From NCBI GenBank assembly GCA_047967505.1, contig CM106538.1: a stretch of DNA of 64,000 nt; one strand, given 5' to 3'. The position numbers and the translations under genes are program-made. The notes beneath the pieces are model-generated. The model was given only the letters and a program-made list of their open reading frames with translations, was not told where the DNA came from and searched no databases. The DNA comes from Dipteris shenzhenensis (taxonomy: Eukaryota; Polypodiophyta; Polypodiopsida; Gleicheniales). Within the stretch, counting starts at the first letter, position 1; every line of letters starts with the position of its first letter. Of this stretch, positions 22,482 to 33,228 are shown in pieces.

Positions 22482-22872
22482 CTCCCCTTGGGGAGCCTTG
22501 TGATTGGATCTACATATCAGTTTGACAGGGGCAATGGGAGGTAACCATTTTTCTTGTCGGTTAATCGTATCCATTGAAACCCACCTTAGTAATGGAGGGT
22601 AATATACAAGGGAATGTGGACAGCATTGGACCACCATCAAGAAAGAAAAAGTGAAGTTTTTAGAAAGAAAAGGAGAGGAAATTCCTCCTCACAGATTTTA
22701 TTTAGCTTTACCTTGCTTGAACCACAAGGAAAATGGGACCATGTACCCTGGATTCCTTGTGCCCTCTATAATCCTTGGGGAGTGGAGTTGAATGAGGGAC
22801 CCCCATGGAATACATTAAAGTGAGAAGATCCACATCCCACATGGAGACTCCATTAGTGGGAGTTGCATTGGA
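22482..22872. other. Region without recognised gene
   Basis: Unique sequence between the microsatellite and a truncated copia copy. No motifs seen. Confidence 0.45.
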
Positions 22873-23625
22873 GCACAATCATAGAATCCGAAATACTGAT
22901 AGACAGCCAGTACATAACTTTTCTGGCTCTCTCATGCCATCCTTTAAATGCATGCATTTCCTGTTGATTGGGAACATTAGGAAGAACTGGTTCTTCTTCA
23001 TTTCCTGTAATGAACTCCCAATAGCCTTTTCCCATAAGGAAATTTGTCATTCTAAACTTCCATGCTTGGAAGTTGTTCTTGTCAAGCTTTTCAGTGACAA
23101 TCTGTAAAAGAGAATCAGACGCCATTAGAGAACACTGCAAAATATTCTATCACTGCAAAAAACACAGCTTCTGCCTCACATGGGCAAATCTGCAAAATTG
23201 ACGAAAGTGGTATTTGACCACACAGTCACTTCCTAGTGACGATTTTGCATCAACAGGCAATAAGGATGATTTTGTAACTCCCAATATCTCTGCACACAGG
23301 CATACGATGCAATTTCTGTGGCAACTTTTCACCGCCTGCAGAGCAGTGGTTGCACAACAAAAACAGGGCCTTTTTCTCAGTGCCTGTGAAAATCTTCCGC
23401 CACCAAAACGGGCCTCGAAATGGCCTCGAATCAGAAAAACAACATATATTGCCCTCTCACCACACCGCGAAGGGCGTCTCAATCTGAGACAATGCACTCT
23501 TGCACTTTCTGGCTGTGCTACCTGCAGAGATTTACTCCCAAACTCAAAAAAGGAAAGCAACACTGGTCCTCTTACCAGGACACTGCGAACTTGGTTTGCT
23601 TTCTTGAGCTCCTTACCATGAACCA

Positions 23626-23638
23626 GGCTCTGATACCA
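23626..23638 (-). promoter_or_regulatory. Primer-binding site, initiator tRNA-Met
   Basis: TGGTATCAGAGCC on the minus strand, immediately after the LTR end. Confidence 0.85.
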
Positions 23639-23989
23639 TGTGAAGATAGTGGGAGAGAAGGAAGGAGTCTCACTTGCGGCTTTCTCACATACACAATGGG
23701 GGAATACACACAAAGGTGGAGGCTGAAAACAGTTTTCCTCTTCTTAGTTGTGAAAGCCAAAAGAACTCTAGTACAAAGAAATAGAAAAACCCTATACGTG
23801 GGTCTCAACCAAACTCAGCTAACTAAGGTGGCATACTAACTGAGCCACGAACTAGAGTACATAAGGATAGCTGTCATACAGCTATTATTCATGGGCGGTG
23901 TACTGACCGCATCTGCAGCTAACAAGTCAATGACATAAATGCACAATGGTCACCCTGGCATATCACGAGTGGAGCACGATATCTCAACA
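23639..23989 (-). repeat. LTR of the truncated copia copy
   Basis: On the plus strand it begins TGTGAAGATAGTGGG and ends GATATCTCAACA, closely matching the 352-bp LTR at 58698-59049. Confidence 0.88.
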
Positions 23990-24990
23990 ATCAGCCCCTT
24001 CAAACTCCTAGATATATATCTGCTCATGTCATGTTGAGCCACAAGATCTTCTTTAAACAATGTATCGCTCTTCTCTTTGGCACAAACTGGCTTGCTGACA
24101 TTATGGTCTCCGCTGATCCTTTCCTTCTCCCTATGCTTGAGTACAACATCACTTGGGATGTTACCATCTTCATTCTCATATAAGGGAGGATACTATGGTG
24201 TGGTCTCTTGGTATAGAAGCTTCTTTTTAATGTCACTTTCCCAGTGATGAATATCTCTATCACTCAGTTCGAAAGCAGTAGGAAGTGAAGAGGTGCATGT
24301 CGAAGTTTATTACCCCCAACTTCATGTCACATCTTTTGGTGGAGACACCGTGTATGTTTGGTATTGGATTCATCCCACCTTATTAAACGGTCTCGGGTGT
24401 ACTTGATTGCATGTTATGCCTAGTATAGGCATGTGTTTTCTGATGTGATAAAGAATATGCCTAGAAGAACTCCGTTAAAAGAGATTGCATCCCATTTAAA
24501 AGAACTAGAAGATTGTGAAGGTGATGCTCAAGCTATTTGCACGGTCATTATGATCATATCCTTTATGTTTGCACTCTGGAATATGTTGGTGAATCAACAA
24601 CACCTGTAGCAGGCACAATCATAGATTGGGGATTGTTTCATGCACTAGCAGCTTGGTGGAAGAAGAGTCGAGTCTTTGGGTAGTTTTTGACTATAATAGT
24701 GGAGTGGTGATTCTCAATGCTTTCAACTTCTTTTGCTATGCAAATGATGATGAGTACAATACCTTGAAGCTGTTATGTGCAGTTCCAATTGTGAGAAGGG
24801 TGATTCTTGAATGCATGTATACACAATGTTTTCATGGTGCTGGTTGGTCACTTATTTTTGAAGATTTTATTGAGGATCACATTGTGGAGGGTTTTCAACA
24901 AGTGGTTATGCATAATAAGTTGGTCTTGGTATATTAAGGCTTTGTGGGATCTTGTTTGGGATATTATTTGGATCTTGGTGTTTCCCTTTT
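23990..24990. other. Region without recognised gene
   Basis: Fragmentary frames on the plus strand carry frequent stops. A stretch around 24040-24560 has faint sulfotransferase-like or PPR-like words but nothing that survives inspection. It may be decayed coding sequence. Confidence 0.4.
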
Positions 24991-25761
24991 GTGTTTCATC
25001 ATGGTGAAGAGTCTTATCTTCGAGATTTTGTTCGAGGATGCTGGATTTCTGGATGGTCCATGAAGGATCGAGCGGAGATTTTGCCTAATTTTCTTGAAGG
25101 TGTAGCCTTGAGTTGGCATGAGGCCTTGCGGGACTCTACCAAGGAGGACTGGGACCAAGTGGTGGCTGCAATGAAGTAGAGATTTGGGACAATGGAGTCG
25201 CCAAATTCTTTGATGTTGCAGTTGGACCAGTTCTATCAAAGAGAGGGTGAGATGGTCTCTGCATTGGCAATCCGATATGAAACTTTATGGACAAAGTATG
25301 AAAGTGCAGCTTTGTGAGCTGTGGCATCTGCATCATCGGTCCCTCAAAGTCTCGTAGGGATGGAGCACTTAAAGATGATCAAATTTGTTATGGCTTTGGA
25401 GCCTCGTCTTTGCTTGAAAGTAATGAGTAAAGATCCAACAACATACGCGGAGGCAATTCGCATTGCGACCAAGAAAGAAGCTGCTCTAAAGATCGAATCC
25501 TCTTTTGTGTCTTCAACAGCTTCAACTTCTAAGGTGGAGGTAATGGACACTCCTCAGGTACCAAAGTCTTCTGAGTTACATCATAATATCTCCCAATTGA
25601 TGGCAGAGTTTGATGATTTGAGATTGCATTTGGTTAATGCATGACAACCTAGAGCACCAAAGAGTGAGGATAGGCCTCGAGATAAGAGAGGGGTCACTTG
25701 CTGTGAATGTAATGAAAAACATCACTATCGCCCTGAGTGTCCTAGATTGAGAAAGAAATAA
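24991..25761 (+). pseudogene. Gypsy-type gag fragment
   Basis: Decayed Ty3/gypsy Gag: LPNFLEGVALSWHEALRD (the W-x-x-L region of retrotransposon gag), FYQREGEMVSALAIRYETLW, then a basic stretch and a zinc knuckle CCECNEKHHYRPEC (CX2CX4HX4C) near 25700. In-frame stops occur at 25177, 25315 and 25642. No LTR was identified. The neighbouring gypsy pol piece is on the opposite strand, so they are either separate insertions or an inverted rearrangement. Confidence 0.75.
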
Positions 25762-26084
25762 GAAAAACAAGTATCCTTGTTAGAAGCTTCTTTAGAAAAT
25801 GAGTAACTCTAACACACATTTAATCAGGGTAATGGATTAGGCCATGGTCAAAGATTAGGTCAGTGGGATATGGCTATAGCGCCAGGTCAACGTGGTTTGA
25901 TGAGTGGAATACTACTAACGCATCGGTCGGTGGCATAGCTTTATGGCACCAACTCGACAGGATAGTGAAACACAATGTTGCCAACTAATTTTTGTGGATG
26001 TTTGGGAGATATTGAGTTTTTGTTCTGGTTTTGTTATGCCAGGGGGGTGTTACACTACTTGGACCTTGTGTAGATATGTTCAAA
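25762..26084. other. Junction region between opposed gypsy fragments
   Basis: Contains AGGGGGGTGTTACAC at 26040, which looks like a polypurine tract next to an LTR start (TGTTACAC), but no second LTR copy was found in the window. Confidence 0.35.
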
Positions 26085-28457
26085 TATGAAATTTGAAACT
26101 GCCTTACCATTTTTTGCGTAGAGGGCGATAGCTTCAGCCCACTTAGTGACATACTGAGTGGCTACCAAAAGATACTTCTTTTTGCGGCAGTCATGGGCAG
26201 GGGCCCGATAAAATCTATCTCCCACTTCTAAAATGGATGGATGGACATCACTGGGTGATGTTGTCCAGGACGCAAATCCTTCCTACCAAAGAGTTGGCAT
26301 GGTTCACAAGTTTTGCAATGCATAGTGACATCTTTGAACAAGGTTGGCCAATAGTACCCAACATGTAAAATCTTCTTAGCTGTATAGTCACTGGCATAGT
26401 GGCCTCCACAAAATCCATCATGATAATGCTTCATTACCTTAGGTACTTCATCTGCATCAATAGCCCGTCTTAGTACCCCATCCATGCCTTGACGGTACAA
26501 CACCCCATCAAAGAGGGTGTAGTGCCTACTATCTCCGCGGATCTTCTTTCTCTCATAGCTAGTACTTTCTGGAGCAAAGGAGAAAGTAGTTAGAAACTTG
26601 TAGATACCGCCATACCATGGATCCCCAACTTCTATGGCCGCTACAAGGGTTACATCAAGGCACTCCTCTAAATCAATCAAAGCATTCTTCAAGTTGCAAC
26701 AACCCCCTTTTAAAATTTTGAAAGAAAAATCATATTCTTGTAAAATGGCCAACCATTTGGCCAACCAGCCCATGGGATTTGGTGATTGAAGAACCTGCTT
26801 TGCAAGACCAGTGCTAGTGAGTATAATGAAGGACTTTCTAGCCACATAATGCTTAAATTTCTCAATGCAGAAAACCAAAGACAAGGCATGCTTGTCAGCC
26901 TTTGAGTAGCATCGTTCGGTGTCGAGCAATTGTCGAGAAGCAAATCGAATGGGATACATGAACCGATCCTCCCCTTGCTAGAGAAGAATACCTGCCAGAG
27001 TGTGCTCACCAAACGCAGGATTGATATAGAAAGTCTTTTACCAATCTGGATTGCGTAGAATGGGTTCTGAAGCCAGAGCATTCTCGATTTGTGCAAACCC
27101 ATGATCACAATCCTCATCCCAAGAGAAATCAACCCCATCTTTTAATAGCATGGTCATGGGTCATGTCAAAGCAGCATATTGATCAATGAAGCGGCGATAG
27201 TATCCTACTAGATTGACAAATGAGTGTACCTAACGTTTGGTTGTTGGCGGGGAGGATGGATTCTACCTTCTCGGGGTCAGGCTTGACACCCTCGGATGAG
27301 ACAATATGTCCCAGTAACCTCCCTTGAGTGGCTCCAATGGTGCATTCCTCCAGGTTGAGACTGCCATTTGTATCATTGACCCTTTGGAAGGCCAACGTAA
27401 CCTTCATGAGGTGCTCCTTACGTGATGAGAATATACAAAAATCATCTAAAAACACCTCCAAGAAATCCCCCAAATAAGGAGAAAACACCATTTGCATAAA
27501 TCTTTGAAAGGTCGTAGGAGCATTGGTGAGGCCAAATGGCATTACTTTGAATGCAAATGTCCCCCAGGGTGTGGCAAATGTGGTTTTAAGCACATCTTCT
27601 TCGGCAATTCTGATTTGATAAAACCCAGAGTAACCATCACAGAAAATATACATCTCATGACCACTTACCTTCTCAAGAATGAGGTCTTGAAAGGGAAGAA
27701 AATGATGGTCCCTCTTGGTAGCTGCATTGAGTTTCTTATAGTCGATGCAGACCCGCCACTTGTTGTTTTTCTTTGGGGTGACTACCACTGGTGAAACCCA
27801 TTCAGTATTGTGAACCGGAACAATAAACCCAGCTTCTACAAGCTTCTAAAACTTCGAGCGCAAAGCATCGGTCTGTAGGGGCCCTAATCTCTGATACTTC
27901 TGAGCCACAGGCTTCGTATCAGGCCTTAGCTCTATCTTGTGCTCTATGGCAGCCACATGGCGAAGGTGGTGGTAGCTAGTTGCAAAGAGGTCAGGGAAAT
28001 CTTTGAACATTTCTAGGAACTCATCTTTCTCACTTGGAGTGAGGTCTGGGGAAAGCATAGATTCAAGCTGTTGAGGACTAGCTGTTACCTTTTCTGTAGG
28101 TGGCGGGGTCGGAGACACCCCCATCATATAAACTTCCTCATCTAAGAACTCCTCCCCCCCGTCTGATTCTTCCATTGATTCAGACACCGAGGATGAGAGA
28201 GTATCACTCTCTTGCTCCTCTTCTTCTTCTGCTTCTGAGTTAGACCCCCCAGGTGGTTGTTGCAAGAATTGAGGGGGTTGTGGAGGGACAATCTTCTTTG
28301 AAACAGGATCAAACTGAACTTTATCAAACTTTTGAGCAATCTCATTTGCTAGCACCATAGTTTCTGGATTCTCCCATTTAAGCTTGAGGCGGAATTCATC
28401 ACTTGCTCCTGCTACAAGGTAGGCCAGCACATGCTGACATGCTTTCACCATACTCAT
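26085..28457 (-). pseudogene. Gypsy-type pol fragment (RT, RNase H, integrase start)
   Basis: Reading leftward from 28457: a Gln/Glu-rich linker, LELRPDTKP-type start of reverse transcriptase (here IELRPDTKPVAQKYQR), VVTPKKNNKWRVCIDYKKLN, DGYSGFYQI, FGLTNAPTTFQRFM and the catalytic FLDDF box in place of the common YLDD/YIDD. RNase H-like YPIRFASRQL and KADKHALSLVFC follow, then the integrase zinc-binding HX3-4H...CKTCEPCQ region at about 26290-26400 and WEIDFIGP at the start of the integrase core. At least four stops or frameshifts break it (for example near 27846, 27183, 26960 and 26228). Protease and LTRs are absent. Confidence 0.85.
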
Positions 28458-28709
28458 GAGGCCTTACATATTGATTGTATACCTTTCTCAAAAGTTCCAC
28501 ATGTTGCGGGGGTATGAGATCAATAGAGATGTAGGAGATCATTAGATGGAAATGTAGCCGAATAGTCTTCTCACATTGCTTTGTTAGCTTAGTAAATTAA
28601 GAGAATGGGGGGTCTGACATACCAGCCTAGCTACCTGTTGAGTGTAGTCTAAAACAATCTAAGATTGTGATGTAGGAGAGAGAGAGAGAGAGAGAGATGA
28701 ATTCCAATG
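28458..28709. other. Spacer with (GA)n
   Basis: No gene. Ends in a short GA microsatellite at 28675-28697 directly before the MITE target site. Confidence 0.5.
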
Positions 28710-28956
28710 CTCGGGGGGGTCACTATGTATAAACCCTCTATATCACGTGCGTTCAAGGCCTATATTTAAAGTCCCTTATCTGTAAAAAATTTCATTAATA
28801 AAATGTACCCCTTTTCTATACAAATCTGTAAATTTTTTCCAAAACTATTTTAAATAGTCCCTTATGTATATTTATTTCTGTAAATTTTAGAAATAAAAAA
28901 AATCCTTCTGTTGAACTCACGTGATAGGGTTACATATGATGAGTGACCCCCCCGAG
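28710..28956. mobile_element. hAT-like MITE, copy 2
   Basis: 247 bp, same orientation and ends as copy 1, with an 8-bp duplication TTCCAATG at 28702-28709 and 28957-28964. No coding capacity. Confidence 0.9.
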
Positions 28957-29006
28957 TTCCAATGATGGACAAGGAATGAGAAAGAGTGCACCTCTATGTC
29001 TATCTA

Positions 29007-29072
29007 TGTGTGTGTGTGTGCGTGCACAAGTGTGCATGCTTGCGTGCATGTGTGTGTGTGTGTGCGAGTGCA

Positions 29073-29149
<77 letters not shown>
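29007..29149. repeat. (GT)n microsatellite
   Basis: GT-rich stretch with interruptions up to 29088, then about 30 uninterrupted GT units. Val/Cys frames through it are artefacts. Confidence 0.95.
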
Positions 29150-29153
<4 letters not shown>

Positions 29154-29393
29154 AGCCAGAAAAGAAATCAGGACCAGAGGCTAGAGGCTAAGCATGGCGA
29201 CGCTCGAGGGCCATAGAGGAAAGGAGAACGTGAGGGCGAAACGTTATCATGGGAGGGGAAAAGGAATTAGAAGGGGAGGGAATGAAGAGGGAGATTATGA
29301 CACAAGGGGAAAGGGAGAGGGGGAAGAGAAGCATGTACATGATGGGAGGAGGAATGTAAAGATGGAGACATCAAGGGAAGAGGACCATGCTTT
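29150..29393. other. Purine-rich spacer
   Basis: AGGGGA-rich sequence. A plus-strand frame at 29194-29400 (68 codons, Gly/Glu/Arg rich) follows the composition and has no recognised motif. Confidence 0.4.
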
Positions 29394-29473
29394 ATTTTGA
29401 AAGGAAGGGAAGGGAGAAATCAAAGTACTAGCTATTTTGAAAGGAAGGGAAGGGAGAAATCAAAGTACTAGCT
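29394..29473 (+). repeat. Exact 40-bp tandem duplication
   Basis: Two side-by-side copies of a 40-bp unit starting ATTTTGAAAGGAAGGG and ending AAGTACTAGCT. The copies are identical as read, so the duplication is young. Confidence 0.9.
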
Positions 29474-29889
29474 AGGTGGCTTTACAAGGGGACGAGCATT
29501 TTCTAAGCGAAATCTTCCGAGCATCCGAGCGAAGGAAAAAAAAAGCTTCCAACTATGCATAAATATGGCAAAAATCGATCAAAAGAAAACATAGTTTCAC
29601 TCAGAAATATGCAAAGTATTATAGCAATGCCTATTTTATACAAAAATCTTTAGGTGAATCTTTAGGAGTGGTGAGAGCATAATGGGATGGATTTTGAAGA
29701 AACCCACATGTAGAGTAGACTTCTCTATGAAAATTCCCTTATGATCCTTCTTACAACTTTTACTTAATAGGGGGTGACATTGAAAACCCTCTCTTAACCT
29801 ATCTTCATGAAAGGTTTTCTTCAAAGAAAACTCATTGAAGCTAGCCATCTAGGTAGTTTCACCAATGAAACCCCTTTGAAGCAGGTCTC

Positions 29890-29921
29890 CCAAGGTAGTT
29901 TCGCTAGCGAAACTACCTTGG
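29890..29921. repeat. Perfect 32-bp palindrome
   Basis: Uninterrupted inverted repeat centred on GCTAGC, with arms CCAAGGTAGTTTCGCT and its complement. A related half-site, AGGTAGTTTCACCAATGAAACC, lies about 40 bp upstream. Confidence 0.9.
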
Positions 29922-30560
29922 ACAGCACTTTTAAAAGTGACATAACTTTCATATCCAATGTCCAAATATAATCATTCAACCACTCAAATTGATTGGAACA
30001 CCCCCTTTGAGCACATCTATGGAGTTATATTTTGGAAAATCTTGCATATATAGTATTAAATATTACATGTATTTTATGAGAGTGATATATAAGCCCAAGT
30101 TAATACTTATTTATAGTACTTTAAACTTCTTTAGAAACATGTCCATAAATATCTTGTTATTTATGCTATAAAAACACTAAAAAGATATTGCCATATGATA
30201 TAAATGTGTTAATAAGTAATTATCTATGCATAGTATTATTACATTGAGAGTGATTATGAGGGATGTTTCTTAAAGGAATCAACACTTTTTTAAGGTAATA
30301 ATAGGGGTACAAGGGGATGTCTCTAAATAAGAAATTTATGTTGTGTAAAAATGAATGAGTGACTAGTCTGTATATTTTTATGATAAAGAGGCCTAGTTCT
30401 AGTGAAAGTAAAAGTGTAAAAACCATATTTCCTAAAGAAATACATTTTTTTAAATCTCTTGAAAAACACGCTCGGAAAAACCTGCTCATAGGTTTTTGCT
30501 CGTAAAATTGACGCATCCGCTTTACAAGAATGAGCATGCCTCATCAAGGAATAGCCCCCT

Positions 30561-30569
30561 CCTTTTATA
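30561..30569 (-). promoter_or_regulatory. TATA-box-like site
   Basis: Minus strand GGCTATAAAAGGAGG is a good plant TATA context. No gene clearly starts downstream (leftward), so it may be the promoter of a lost LTR or a chance match. Confidence 0.3.
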
Positions 30570-30640
30570 GCCAAGAGAGAGGGTCTCTCCCAATAAATGC
30601 ATCCTCCCACATGCATGGTGTGTGTGGAAGAGTCTCCCAT

Positions 30641-31961
30641 GTGGGCTACGCAGTTATGCACTCTCAATTGTGTGCGATAACGCTAAATGCCATGTTGAGG
30701 GTATAGGTATGGTTTCATTTGTTTCTGTAAATGGAGATGTTAAGAAACTATCTAATGTATTGTATGTTCCACAAATTAAGAGAAATTTGCCATCAGTTTC
30801 TTCCATAACTGACCTTGACCATGAGGTGAGGTTCAACAAGACAGGAGCAAAAATTTTGGATAGTGCAGGCAATCTTGTTGGCACAAGAGTAAGGAGGAAC
30901 AACCTGTATGAGCTAAGTGCTCTTACAGCCACTGCTGGAGTGGGCACAAGCAGACTTTGGCATGAAAGATTTGGCCACATCAGATTTGCAGTGCTGAAGG
31001 AGATGCAGAAGCAAGGTATGGTTGCTCACTTACCTACAATCACAGAAATCAAAGAACCATGTGAAGCTTGCATGATGGGCAAGCAACAAAGAAAGGCATT
31101 CCCACAAGAAAGCAAGAATAGAGCAAACGCTCCTCTAGAGTTGGTGCATGTTGACCTGTGCGGTAAGATGCCTACACAGGCCTTGGGGGGATCTTCCTAT
31201 TTTTTATTGATTGTCGACGACTATAGTAGGAAGTGTACTTTCTTCGCGAAAAGGCTCAAGCTTTTGGTAAATTTAAAGAATGGCTACAGCTTGTTGAAAA
31301 TGAAACAAGGAGAAAAGTGAAGAAAATCAGATTGGGTGGTGGTGGTGACTTTGTTTCTACAGAGTTTGGAGATTTCTGCAAGAGCAAAGGGATCAAGCGA
31401 CAAATGACAAAACCACATATGCCTCAGCAAAATTCAGTTGTTAAATGCCGAATGCAGACCACAGTGGAGATGGGGAGGTGTATGTTGAAAGGTGCTGGAC
31501 TGCCAAACCACTTTTGGGCTGAGGCTGTCAATACTGTGGTTTACATCCTTAATCGCAGCTATACAAAGGCACTCAAAGGTAAAACACCACATGAGGCTTA
31601 CAACGGTAAGAAGCTATCTATCTCCCACTTCAAAACATTTGGGTGTGAATGCTATGTGCATGTACCAGACAAAGAGAGAAACAAGCTACAACCAAAAAGC
31701 ACCAAATATATCTTCTTAGGCTATTGTGATGAGAAGAAAGCCTATAAGTTGTATGACCAAGAGGCAAAGAAGATCATAGCGAGCTGCGATGTGGTGTTCA
31801 GGGAGCAGCCACATGCAGTGGAGGCAGAGAAGAGCTCTTCCACTTTATCATCAAGTGAAGAGGTAATTCACTATGGACCTGTCCCAAGAGCTATAAAGGA
31901 GGAGGAAATATCAGATGATGAAGATATAAGTCACGCATTTGGCAACACTAAAACCTGTTGA
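30641..31961 (+). pseudogene. Copia pol fragment (protease end to integrase)
   Basis: Plus-strand Ty1/copia remnant from a different family than the full copies. It has LSNVLYVPQIKRNLPSVSS, the GAG-pre-integrase LWHERFGHI and CEACMMGKQQRKAFP, integrase LELVHVDLCGKMP and IVDDYSRK. A frameshift near 31240-31310 is followed by KSKGIKRQMTKPHMPQQNSVVKCR, where the usual NG-x-x-E/A-R residues after PQQN are changed to SVVKCR. Then FGCECYVHVPD and KYIFLGYCDEKKAYKLYD. Reverse transcriptase and RNase H are missing and no LTRs were found. Confidence 0.85.
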
Positions 31962-32900
31962 GGGACAACTTAAGTCCATGGTGAATGAGGAAACCAAAAT
32001 TCTAGGAACATTTATGCCATATTTGGAAGTGGAAATCCTAATAGTACAACTTACAGACTAGATGACAAGTTTGTGGGCTCAGATTCAAAATAGGCTGGTA
32101 CATTTTGAAAAACAACTAGTGCAAGTGTGGGATTATCAAAAAGAAGCTACATTGAGTTTTCTTTTGAGAAAGTAGGTAGACGAGTTGCAAAAAGAGGTTT
32201 ATCACGGTCTTAAATCTAAGATTCATGTAGTGGAAAGCTCAAGCCTAACAGATTCTTTGATGGAATAAGATACACATTTGGAAACCTCGTGGGGGTCACT
32301 CATCATATGTAACCCTATCACGTGAGTTCAACAGAAGGATATTTTTTATTCCTAAAATTTACAGAAATAAATATACATAAGGGACTATTTAAAATAGTTT
32401 TGGAAAAAATTTACAGATTTGTATAGAAAAGGGGTACATTTTATTAATGAAAAAATTTACAGATAAGGGATTTTAAATATAGGCCTTGAACGCACGTGAT
32501 ATAGAGGGTTTATACATAGTGACCCCCCCCGAGTTGGAAACTAAGGAGGGACAATTCTCTTCAGCCCGGTTATGTTTACCATTTAGGACTTTACTGTCAC
32601 TAGCATTTAGTAATAAAAATGTTAGTTTACCTAATGTGCTATCAGACCTTGCTGATCAATAGAATTCAGTAACTCAAGATAATTTGCTAATTGAGGATAG
32701 AAAGGTAGAAATATTAACCACGGGATTTCATAGTACTAAATCAATTGAGTCTCACACTCGGGGGTTTGAAGCGACCAATTTGCAACTTGCAACAATTAGA
32801 TTATGGATACTTTGATTGATAAAATAATTGAACAAATTATTGAACCTATGATTGTTGATGATGGATACATTGAGATCGTACATAGACCCATAACTCAATT
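31962..32900 (+). pseudogene. Unrecognised coding remnant split by MITE copy 3
   Basis: Apart from isolated stops, one frame stays readable on both sides of the MITE: KEATLSFLLRK, VDELQKEVYHGLKSKIHVVESSS before it and KEGQFSSARLCLPFRTLLSLAF after it. They join in frame when the MITE and one 8-bp copy are removed. In-frame stops include TAG near 32176, TAA near 32266, TAG near 32660 and TGA near 32812. No family is recognised. Helical, charged composition suggests a coiled coil. Confidence 0.35.
32286..32533. mobile_element. hAT-like MITE, copy 3 (inverted)
   Basis: 248 bp, inverse orientation to copies 1 and 2. One end is CTCGTGGGGGTCACT (one G-to-T change), the other the complement of CTCGGGGGGGG. 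The 8-bp duplication TTGGAAAC is at 32278-32285 and 32534-32541. Confidence 0.9.
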
Positions 32901-33228
32901 GGTTTCAATTTTTGAATGTCAGGAAGAGGAGTAGAATATTGCAGACAACATAGACCTACAGGATCATCTGGTTATTGAATCTGCTTTGAATGAACCAATT
33001 GTTTATTCATGGTGGCAGATGTTCTCCCTTCAAACTTCGAGGAGTGGGAACTAGTTGAATCATTCATAGGCAAGTTCATTGCAATTCATGAGGATTTAGG
33101 TAAGCAAATGCAGAGAAGTTGGACTCCTTGCAAATGAAGAATGTGTATTGGCATAATGCAACATACATCACTCCAACGACATCATCAAGCTATGGCCGTC
33201 TGTGAACCATTGCACCACCACAACTTCA

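Larger units (their letters stand above)
22873..23989 (-). mobile_element. Truncated copia element: 5' LTR, leader and start of gag
   Basis: Same family as the element at 58698. Reading leftward: LTR 23989-23639 (351 bp), primer-binding site 23638-23626, a leader of about 520 bp, then gag from about 23125, with KLDNNFQAWKFRMTN-like sequence (here KLDKNNFQAWKFRMTN) and FKGWHERARKVMYWLS. Similarity stops near 22873, about 85 codons into gag. The rest of the element is missing, so it is a deletion derivative. Confidence 0.85.
29474..30640. other. AT-rich region without recognised gene
   Basis: Apart from the palindrome at 29890 and a TATA-like site at 30561, nothing recognisable. Minus-strand frames near 30220-30667 have no family motifs. 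Confidence 0.45.

Noticed and set aside
22045-22544. 150-residue frame of Leu/Ser and His/Thr runs
   Set aside because: It is a translated CT/CA microsatellite.
23214-23839. Plus-strand open frames of 130-190 residues, also present near 40.2 and 63.6 kb
   Set aside because: They are antisense to the leader and LTR of the copia family and recur because the leader is conserved; no coding signature of their own.
24040-24640. Possible sulfotransferase- or PPR-like remnant (GTNWLADI, LKEIASHLKELED words)
   Set aside because: The motifs are short, wrongly spaced and broken by stops; not enough to name a family.
28943-29216. Val/Cys-rich frames
   Set aside because: Translated GT microsatellite, not a cysteine-rich protein.
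30220-30667. Minus-strand frames downstream of the TATA-like site
   Set aside because: No recognisable motif, overlapping frames, AT-rich; not called as a gene.
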